A DNA stretch of 64,000 nucleotides from VXNE01 sp963668365 (lineage in GTDB: Bacteria; Pseudomonadota; Gammaproteobacteria; Pseudomonadales; Azotimanducaceae), in contig OY764266.1 in assembly GCA_963668365.1 (NCBI GenBank), forward strand, positions 992,001 to 1,056,000. The letters are read 5' to 3'. Positions 9,877 through 18,333 of the stretch are shown in pieces. Below the pieces are notes generated by a model. It was not told where the DNA came from. It saw only the letters and a program-made list of their open reading frames with translations, and searched no databases. Made by a program: the position numbers and the translations under genes. The number at the start of each line of letters is the position of its first letter. Within the stretch, counting starts at the first letter, position 1.

Positions 9877-10141
9877 TGTCGTGTCACACGCGTTATGTCG
9901 CTTCAGCGCGTCCCACGGGGTCTGTGGCAAGGCGCGTCCCCGCAGGGAATGGTCGGCTCCCTTTCCAAGGGGCGCAACACCGCCACAGGCCCCGTGGGAC
10001 GCGCCCTTCGGGAGATCGCCATGCACGCCACTGCCGCGTTGTGGCCCTTGCGAATATGCCAGATATTCACTGCGGACCACGCCTTGCATTGACGCGCATG
10101 GCGAACTCTGAAGCGCCAGAACGCGTGTGACACGACACTAG
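9873..10141. repeat. MITE-like element at the end of rpoC
   Basis: The ends are perfect 22-bp inverted repeats: 9873-9894 starts CTAGTGTCGTGTCACACG, and 10120-10141 is its reverse complement. Similarity continues imperfectly inward (CGCTTCAG on both arms). Nested inside is a second inverted repeat, 9906-9928 with 9982-10004 (23 bp, one mismatch that is G-U in RNA), around a 53-nt loop. No plausible transposase is encoded, so a non-autonomous element is likely. TA at 9874-9875 and 10139-10140 could be a target duplication. The inner hairpin may also help to end rpoC transcription. Confidence 0.75.
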
Positions 10142-10153
10142 CGTGGACTGAAG

Positions 10154-11026
10154 TCAGCGCCAACGGCGCGGGTTGACGCCGAAGCCGCCGATCCGCGCCG
10201 CGATGCGTTGGAACTTCTGCCTGTCGGCGCCGCGCCAGCGCAAGTCGTCGAGGGACTCGGTCATGGGGACATCCGTGACCAGGACCGCGAGTCTGCGATA
10301 CAGGGCGGCTTCCTCGCGCATCGCGTCAAGTCTGGCGGCGAGCCTCGTCGCTCCCCGTATCTCCCTGGGCCAGGTTCGAGGGTCGTCGGGGATCGCATCC
10401 AGCGTTCGGTAGCGTCGCAGCAGAACGGACGCCGTCTTTCGCCCGAAGCCGGGAATGCCCGGAATGCCGTCCGCGGTGTCGCCGACGAGCGCCAGCCAGT
10501 CGGGAATGCTCTCGGGATCGACGCCGTTGCGCGCGCGCACGCCCTGGGCGTCGATCATGCGCCGCCGCACCGTATCGAATTGCACGACGTTATGCGCGTC
10601 GTCGACGCACTGTCCAAGATCCTTGTCGGGCGACAGGATGCGCACCTGGTCGACCTCGTCACGCCAGCGCATGGCGCCCGTCGCCAATGCGTCGTCCGCC
10701 TCATGGTCGTCCATCGACCAGACGACGATGCCGAGCGCGGCCACCGCATCCTCTATCAGGTCGAACTGTGCGGTGACTGCCGGGTCCAGACCCTCACCGG
10801 ACTTGTACCCGGAGTAGAGGCGGTTGCGGAACGATTCGACCGGATTGTCGAATGCGACCGCCAGGTGGGTTACATCGTCAACCGGATTCTCAAGAAGCCT
10901 GAGCAGCGTGGAGACGACGCCGACGGTTCCCTTCACGTCCTGGCCGGAGGGCGATAGTCGCGGCGGTCGCCTCGCGTAGTGCGCGCGGAACAGCTCGAAC
11001 GTGCCGTCGATCAAGTGCAGCCGCAT
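10154..11026 (-). CDS. 5'-3' exonuclease (PolA N-terminal / Xni type)
   Basis: A 290-aa stand-alone flap/5'-nuclease-like protein. It has the N-terminal PIN-like part (MRLHLIDGTFELFRAHYA), acidic metal ligands in MDDHEADDALAT (about 105-116) and LSPDKDLGQC, and the helix-hairpin-helix region with VGDTADGIPGIPGFGRKTAS (about 181-200). Related proteins remove flaps or RNA primers. Here the domain is not fused to a polymerase, as in E. coli Xni or phage T5/T7-type nucleases. No strong ribosome binding site is visible before ATG 11026. It converges on rpoC across the MITE-like element. Confidence 0.85.
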   Translation of the reverse strand: MRLHLIDGTFELFRAHYARRPPRLSPSGQDVKGTVGVVSTLLRLLENPVDDVTHLAVAFDNPVESFRNRLYSGYKSGEGLDPAVTAQFDLIEDAVAALGIVVWSMDDHEADDALATGAMRWRDEVDQVRILSPDKDLGQCVDDAHNVVQFDTVRRRMIDAQGVRARNGVDPESIPDWLALVGDTADGIPGIPGFGRKTASVLLRRYRTLDAIPDDPRTWPREIRGATRLAARLDAMREEAALYRRLAVLVTDVPMTESLDDLRWRGADRQKFQRIAARIGGFGVNPRRWR

Positions 11027-11071
11027 TGGACCCGAGGCTCTATGAATGGTTGCGGGAGCTAGCTTGGAAGG

Positions 11072-11947
11072 TCACTTGCCCCACTCGAAGTACGCGTTCG
11101 ACACGACCGTTGTCTCGCCCACGCGGGCCTCGAACAGCGCGCGGTCGTCGCCTTCGCGCCAGGCGCGAACCTGCAACGTGTCGCCCAGGAACACCGGAGC
11201 CGAGAAGCGCACCTTGATCTTTCGAAAGCGCGCCGCGTCGCCTTCGCAGATCGCATCGAGCAGAACATGCGCACAGTGGCCGAATGTGCACAGTCCATGC
11301 AGGATCGGCTGGTCGAATCCCCCGAAACGCGCCGCTTCCGGATCGATGTGCAGCGGGTTGTAATCGCCGGACAATCGGTAGATGTGGGCCTGGTTGTCGG
11401 CGATGTGGGCTTCGCGGACGACGTCGGGATCTCTGTCGGGGAGAGTTATCTTCTCGGAATAGGTGCGGCCGGCCCCCTCGAAGGGTTCGATGTCGCCCAG
11501 TTTCTCCACGCCCCGGCGAAACGACCCGTTTACCATGCGCACGCAGAGGTTGCCGTCGGCGTCGGTTACTTCGCTTTCGAATTCGACGAAGCCATTGCCC
11601 CTCCCGCGCGGGTGGGCGCCAATCACGCGGGATCGCACGCTGACCTCGCCCTCGAGGGGCAACGGACGAAGCATCTCGAGATACCGTTCCGCGTCGATGC
11701 TGAGCGGCCCGGGAGAGTTGGGGATCAGGTTCCGATCCAACGGAGCGCCTGCGCCTCCCCAACGAATGGGAAACGTTGGAAATACATTGAACTCGGGGTG
11801 TCGCTCGTATACGAAGCGCAGATCCCGCGTACCTATCCCGACCGCGTACAGCAGGACATCGCGCTGGTCGTAGGCGATTTCGACCGGAGGTCCCCATGGG
11901 CCCGACTCGTCGTTCGGCAGGGCCGCCTTTGCGTTGTAGGTGGCCAT
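11072..11947 (-). CDS. MaoC-like (R)-specific enoyl-CoA hydratase
   Basis: A 291-aa double hot-dog protein. The C-terminal half holds the hydratase-2 signature DYNPLHIDPEAARFGGFDQP followed by ILHG, including the catalytic Asp/His. The N-terminal half is the MaoC-N type domain. ATG 11947 (MATYNAKAAL) was chosen over an upstream start because the longer version overlaps the thiolase gene; with this start the gap to the thiolase stop is 2 bp, typical of co-translation. Predicted role: hydration of a trans-2-enoyl-CoA in fatty-acid-, steroid- or branched-chain-type beta-oxidation. Substrate unknown. Confidence 0.85.
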   Translation of the reverse strand: MATYNAKAALPNDESGPWGPPVEIAYDQRDVLLYAVGIGTRDLRFVYERHPEFNVFPTFPIRWGGAGAPLDRNLIPNSPGPLSIDAERYLEMLRPLPLEGEVSVRSRVIGAHPRGRGNGFVEFESEVTDADGNLCVRMVNGSFRRGVEKLGDIEPFEGAGRTYSEKITLPDRDPDVVREAHIADNQAHIYRLSGDYNPLHIDPEAARFGGFDQPILHGLCTFGHCAHVLLDAICEGDAARFRKIKVRFSAPVFLGDTLQVRAWREGDDRALFEARVGETTVVSNAYFEWGK

Positions 11948-11949
11948 GG

Positions 11950-13158
11950 TCAGTCCGCAGTGAGCACCAGGGTGCCGGTCGTTGACAACGTCCCGCCCGT
12001 GCCGTTCACGACGCATGTCCGGGCGCTCGTCTGCTTGCCCTCAATGCCGTTAACGCCGTCCTCGGCCGTTCCGGACAGTTGCCTATAGGCTTCGACGAGA
12101 AGCTGCATGCCGTACATGCCGGAGTGGTTGAACGACAGGCCGCCGCCGTTGGTATTGATTGGCAGGCGGCCGCCAGGCGCGGCGTGGCCTTCCTTCCACA
12201 GCGTGTAGCCCTTGCCCCTCGGAGCCAGACCGAGCATCTCGGCGGTGATGGCCGCGGTGATGGTGAAGGAGTCGTAGATCATCGCCATTTCCATGTCATC
12301 GGGTCCCAGACCCGCCATTTCATAGGCGGTGGCCGATGACCGCGATGCGGACGTCGCCGTGAAGTCCTCCATTTCCAGCATGTTGGAATGCCCCATGGAC
12401 TCTCCCGCGCCGGATATCCACACGGGGTTGGTGCGCAGACTGCGAGCGATCTCGGGTCGCGCGACGAGGACGGCACCGCCGTGGTCCGTCACCAGGCAAC
12501 AGTGGTACAGCGTCAGCGGCCAGGCGATCAACCGCGCATTCATGACATCCTCGACGGTGATCGGTCCGCCGTACGGATTGGTTTCCTTCGAGAACATGAT
12601 GGCCCGCGGATTCAGCATGGCCCATTGACGTGTCACCACGGAGACGTTGGCGAAGTCCTCCGGCTTCGTCCCAAAGCGGTGCATATGCCGGACCATGGCG
12701 TGGGCGTAATTCGATGGCGCGCCGAAGACGCCATAGGGCATCGTCATTTCGGTCGCAGGATCGATTTCCCCTGCGACGTTGCGTCCGCCTCCGCCGCCGG
12801 CGCCGCGATAGGACCAGCCCGCCTGGCCGTGACTGACCAGCGCGACATCGATGATGCCCGCATGGATGGCGGAGAGGGCGTGGTGCACGAGGATCTGGAA
12901 GGAACACCCGCCGACGGATGTGGTATCGATATAGCGCGGCTTTAGTCCCAGGTGCTCCGCCAGTTGCGACGACCACCCGGCGGAGAACACGCCTTGGATG
13001 TCCGAGATGGGAACCCCCGTCAGGTCGGAGACGTTCTTTATGGCTTCGATGTGGTGCTGCAGCGACGTGACCTTGAGCCCGCGTTCGCTGGGATAGCCGA
13101 TTTCGTTCGATTCGGCCGCGCCGACGATGGCTGCGGCGTTCCTGAGATTTGCTGCCAT
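11950..13158 (-). CDS. SCPx-type thiolase / lipid-transfer protein
   Basis: A 402-aa thiolase-fold protein of the SCP-x/lipid-transfer group. Visible active-site regions are SVGGCSFQILVHHA (about 83-96, Cys at the nucleophile position), GGLSFNHSGMYGMQ (about 348-361, conserved His) and a C-terminal TCVVNGTGG (about 384-392). Members cleave 3-ketoacyl-CoA or, in the Ltp2 subgroup, act as retro-aldolases with a DUF35 partner. The next gene upstream is a DUF35 protein ending 2 bp away, and the MaoC gene follows 2 bp downstream, so the three form one unit. Substrate cannot be read from sequence. Confidence 0.85.
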   Translation of the reverse strand: MAANLRNAAAIVGAAESNEIGYPSERGLKVTSLQHHIEAIKNVSDLTGVPISDIQGVFSAGWSSQLAEHLGLKPRYIDTTSVGGCSFQILVHHALSAIHAGIIDVALVSHGQAGWSYRGAGGGGGRNVAGEIDPATEMTMPYGVFGAPSNYAHAMVRHMHRFGTKPEDFANVSVVTRQWAMLNPRAIMFSKETNPYGGPITVEDVMNARLIAWPLTLYHCCLVTDHGGAVLVARPEIARSLRTNPVWISGAGESMGHSNMLEMEDFTATSASRSSATAYEMAGLGPDDMEMAMIYDSFTITAAITAEMLGLAPRGKGYTLWKEGHAAPGGRLPINTNGGGLSFNHSGMYGMQLLVEAYRQLSGTAEDGVNGIEGKQTSARTCVVNGTGGTLSTTGTLVLTAD

Positions 13159-13160
13159 GA

Positions 13161-13619
13161 TCAGCCCTCCGCCACGCGCCAGAAGGGGATGTGCGTATCT
13201 TCGTCGGCTGCTTCGAACTCGACGGTCACCCTGGCGCCGATCTCGATGGATTCGGGGTTGTCCGGATCGACGCCGCGCAGGACGGTCAACATGCGGTCGC
13301 CTTCGGCGAGGTCGATGTATGCGGTGACGTAGGGCACCTCCTTTGCCCAGCCGCCGAAGGCGCGGTGCTGCACGGCAAAGGTGTGGATGCGTCCCTCGCC
13401 GCTTCCTTCAATCCATTCGATATCGGTCGAGTGGCAGAACGGGCAAATGAGCCTGGGATACCAGTGGACGCGGTTGCAGCTCGTGCACCTCGGGAGCATC
13501 AGCTTGCCTTCCTTGGCTCCGTCCCAGAACGGCTGGGTATGTTGCCCGTGCGGGGGTATCGGTTTGTCGTAGGCCAATCTATTCGGTCCGGTTGCGGTCA
13601 GGAAAGCTAAACATAGCAT
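13161..13619 (-). CDS. DUF35 zinc-ribbon/OB-fold acyl-CoA-associated protein
   Basis: It has the DUF35 layout: PFWDGAKEGKLMLPRC, a CxxC...CxxC zinc ribbon (CTSCNRVHWYPRLICPFC) and an OB-fold tail ending in AEG. Such proteins partner SCPx-type thiolases (for example ChsH2-like DUF35 with Ltp2). The start is uncertain. ATG 13619 gives MLCLAFLTAT before the family-like part; a TTG at 13577 would give MAYDKPIPPHGQHTQPFWD, closer to the family N-terminus. Neither has a clear ribosome binding site. It is the first gene of the thiolase/MaoC unit. Confidence 0.8.
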   Translation of the reverse strand: MLCLAFLTATGPNRLAYDKPIPPHGQHTQPFWDGAKEGKLMLPRCTSCNRVHWYPRLICPFCHSTDIEWIEGSGEGRIHTFAVQHRAFGGWAKEVPYVTAYIDLAEGDRMLTVLRGVDPDNPESIEIGARVTVEFEAADEDTHIPFWRVAEG

Positions 13620-13769
13620 GACGCGCGTCGCGTTCGTCGGCATCGAATCCCGCGATGGCATGCGGCAGGGGACGTACGGCGATTTCCGACGCTGGAAGGC
13701 GAATTCGCTTCCCCCTGCCGGGGCAAATGGCGTAACGTCTCGCAGCGATGATCGGCGTACAATGGATTC

Positions 13770-13931
13770 ATGGAGCCATCTGACTACATCTTGATCGGTG
13801 CCGCAGTGGCCATCCTTGGCTTCCTGTGGAATCTGCAGCGAGAGATGGGCGGATTGCGGGAACGCATGGCGAAGCTCGAAGGCACGGTAGGCCTGCTGGC
13901 GAAGGCTGTTCTGGATCGCTCTGTCACGTAA
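13770..13931 (+). CDS. Small membrane-anchored coiled-coil protein (53 aa)
   Basis: ATG 13770 to TAA 13931 encodes 53 aa with one membrane helix (YILIGAAVAILGFLW, about residues 6-20) followed by a charged amphipathic helix (QREMGGLRERMAKLEGTVGL). This layout is common in short uncharacterised bacterial proteins. There is no Shine-Dalgarno sequence, but TACAAT at 13758-13763 is a -10-like box whose expected transcription start falls on the A of the ATG, so the mRNA may be leaderless. It lies between divergent DUF35 and the mccA stop. Function unknown. Confidence 0.5.
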   Translation: MEPSDYILIGAAVAILGFLWNLQREMGGLRERMAKLEGTVGLLAKAVLDRSVT

Positions 13932-13974
13932 GGTCGAGCGACGGACCCCCATCGGTGTCGGTTTCAGTGGCAGG

Positions 13975-15918
<1,944 letters not shown>

Positions 15919-15922
15919 GCCG

Positions 15923-17533
15923 CTACATCCTGAAGACGCCGAAACGCCCGGGTTGCACCTCGAGTTCCCTTGTCGCGACGGTCAGGGCGAGTCCCAGCAC
16001 GCGTCGAGTGTCCACGGGATCGATCACGCCGTCGTCCCAGAGTCTCGCGCTGGCGAAGTAGGGGTGTCCTTCGTGCTCGTATTGATCGCGGATGCCGGCC
16101 ATGAACGCGTCCCTTTCCGGCGCTGGCCAGTCGTTGCCCCGGGCAGCCATGGAGTCGCCCTGAACCGTAGCCAGCACGTGGGCCGCCTGTTCTCCGCCCA
16201 TTACGGAGATGCGCGAGTTGGGCCATGTCCACAGCATGCGGCCGCCGTAGGCACGGCCGCACATGGCATAGTTTCCGGCGCCGAAGGAACCGCCGATCAT
16301 CACCGTGAACTTTGGCACGCGCGCGCAAGCGACGGCCGTGACCATCTTCGCCCCATCTTTCGCGATCCCCTCGTTCTCGTACCTGCGCCCTACCATGAAG
16401 CCGGTGATGTTCTGCAGGAACACCAGCGGCACTCCGCGCCGGTCTGCGAGCTGGATGAAATGGGTGGCCTTGAGGGCGGACTCGGAGAACAGGATGCCGT
16501 TGTTGGCGAGAATCGCGACGGGAATGCCGCTGATGCGGGCGAACCCGCAGACGATCGTCTCCCCGTACAGGGCCTTGAATTCGTGAAAGTCGGAGGCGTC
16601 TACGATGCGGGCAATCACCTCCCGGACGTCGTAGGGCGTGCGGCTGTCCGGAGGCAATATGCCGTAGATCTCTTCGGCCGGATAGGCGGGCTCGCGGGAC
16701 TCGGCGACATCTACCGTGGACCGATAATGCAGGTGGCTGGCGGCCACCGTTTCCCGCGCGAGGGCGAGAGCGTGCTCGTCGTTGGCGGCCAGCAGGTCGG
16801 CGACGCCGGAGACACGCGTGTGCACATCCCCGCCCCCCAGGCTTTCGGCATCCACTTCTTCGCCCGTGGCCGCCTTGACCAGGGGTGGGCCGCCGAGAAA
16901 GATGGTGCCCTGGTTCTGCACGATGATGGCGACATCGCACATCGCGGGCACATAGGCGCCGCCCGCGGTGCATGACCCCATGACGACGGCGATCTGGGGA
17001 ATGCCCGCCGCGGACAGGTTCGCCTGGTTGTAGAAGATGCGGCCGAAGTGTTCGCGATCCGGGAAGACATCCGCCTGCAGCGGCAGGAACGCGCCGCCGG
17101 AATCCACCAGGTACACGCACGGGAGGTGGTTTTCGAGCGCGATTTCCTGCGCGCGCAGGTGCTTCTTGACCGTGATGGGATAGTAGGTGCCGCCCTTCAC
17201 CGTCGCGTCGTTTGCAACGACCATGCACTCCTTGCCCTCGACGCGGCCGATGCCGGTGATGATGCCCCCTGAAGGGATCTCGTCGTCGTAAAGCTGGTGG
17301 CCGCCCAACTGTCCGATTTCGAGGAACGGCGAACCGGGGTCCAGGAGTCCGTTTACGCGATCCCGAGGCAGCAGCTTTCCGCGGCCGATGTGTCGGTTTC
17401 TCGATCTTTCGTCGCCCCCGAGGGCGATGTGGCCCGCCAGTTCGCGCAGCGCGCCGCTCAAGGCGCGGTTGTGTTCCGCATTGTCCTTGAAGGACGGGTC
17501 TTCTGTATCGATTGTTGATCGCAGAATTGCCAT
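15923..17533 (-). CDS. mccB: Methylcrotonyl-CoA-type carboxylase, carboxyltransferase subunit
   Basis: A 536-aa carboxyltransferase beta subunit with the two crotonase-like halves: LVDSGGAFLPLQADVFPD and MGSCTAGGAYVPAMCD in the first, ILANNGILFSESALKATHF and MIGGSFGAGNYAMCGRAY in the second. ATG 17533 (MAILRSTIDTEDPSF) fits the family N-terminus; the reading frame continues upstream without support. It pairs with mccA 4 bp downstream. In leucine or isoprenoid catabolism the pair carboxylates 3-methylcrotonyl-CoA. Other liu/atu genes (dehydrogenase, hydratase, lyase) are not next to it here. Confidence 0.88.
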   Translation of the reverse strand: MAILRSTIDTEDPSFKDNAEHNRALSGALRELAGHIALGGDERSRNRHIGRGKLLPRDRVNGLLDPGSPFLEIGQLGGHQLYDDEIPSGGIITGIGRVEGKECMVVANDATVKGGTYYPITVKKHLRAQEIALENHLPCVYLVDSGGAFLPLQADVFPDREHFGRIFYNQANLSAAGIPQIAVVMGSCTAGGAYVPAMCDVAIIVQNQGTIFLGGPPLVKAATGEEVDAESLGGGDVHTRVSGVADLLAANDEHALALARETVAASHLHYRSTVDVAESREPAYPAEEIYGILPPDSRTPYDVREVIARIVDASDFHEFKALYGETIVCGFARISGIPVAILANNGILFSESALKATHFIQLADRRGVPLVFLQNITGFMVGRRYENEGIAKDGAKMVTAVACARVPKFTVMIGGSFGAGNYAMCGRAYGGRMLWTWPNSRISVMGGEQAAHVLATVQGDSMAARGNDWPAPERDAFMAGIRDQYEHEGHPYFASARLWDDGVIDPVDTRRVLGLALTVATRELEVQPGRFGVFRM

Positions 17534-17665
17534 GCAATCGGCTTCGCTATCCGTAAACGTGCCCCACAGCCGACGCCTTCGGCTCCATGGAACGTGGGAG
17601 TTACGCCAGTCTCGCAAGACGCGCTCGACAAGGCAACGTCCCTGCCCAGAGCGTATGATCGATGT

Positions 17666-18225
17666 ATGAAGGCAGAGCGCGTCAAGAACCAATTCCTGTT
17701 GGCAATGCCGAACCTGCTCATGGCGGGGACTACTTCAGGGACACGATCACCTACGTCTGCGACCACAACGAAAAGGGCGCCATGGGCATCGTCGTAAACC
17801 GGCCGCTCAAGCTGACGGTGGGGGATGTCCTGCAACAGCTCGAGTTGCCGAATACGGCCGATGTCGAGGCGGTGGTCCTGGAGGGCGGACCGGTGCAGCG
17901 CAATGCTGCCATCATCCTGCACAGCGACGATGTTCGAGTCGAAAAAAGCGTTGCCGTCGGAGATGGTCTGTCGCTCACCGCAGAAGTAGACATGCTCGCG
18001 GCTATCGGTCGGGGCGAAGGGCCGAGCCGATTCGTGGTGGCGCTCGGATACGCCGGCTGGGGCTCCGGCCAGCTTGAAGGCGAATTGGAAGCCAACACCT
18101 GGTTGACCTGTCGTGGATCGAAGGCGCTGATCTTCGACGTGCCGTTTGAAGAACGCCTCGACACGGCTGCGAAAGCCCTCGGCATCGACTTTTCGCTGAT
18201 GTCGGGCCAATCGGGCAACGCCTGA
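17666..18225 (+). pseudogene. yqgE: YqgE/AlgH family protein, frameshifted
   Basis: ATG 17666 reads MKAERVKNQFLLAMPNLLMAG, the expected YqgE N-terminus, but this frame is lost just after. The rest of the family sequence (DYFRDTITYVCDHNEKGAMG and on to SLMSGQSGNA, TGA 18223-18225) is in the next frame. The switch lies at the G run 17725-17728: one extra G would restore MAGDYFRD. Either a G was lost, giving a disrupted gene, or it is a homopolymer read error. An alternative ATG at 17662 opens the second frame but gives an N-terminus unlike the family. yqgE normally sits directly before ruvX. Confidence 0.8.
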
Positions 18226-18333
18226 ACCAGCGCCAGCGACATACCGGGCGCCATGTTTTGCGCCCGCCCAAGCCCACCTACCATCCCGTCGATCTTGTCG
18301 CTTGGCCCGCGACAGGTTGTTGGCGCCGAATGC

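Noticed and set aside
9881..10163. Short frames inside the first MITE-like element
   Set aside because: They are translations of inverted repeats without ribosome binding sites or family resemblance.
18246..18265. Hairpin GGGCGC...GCGCCC between yqgE and the molybdenum hydroxylase as a terminator
   Set aside because: The stem is short and no T tract follows on either strand.
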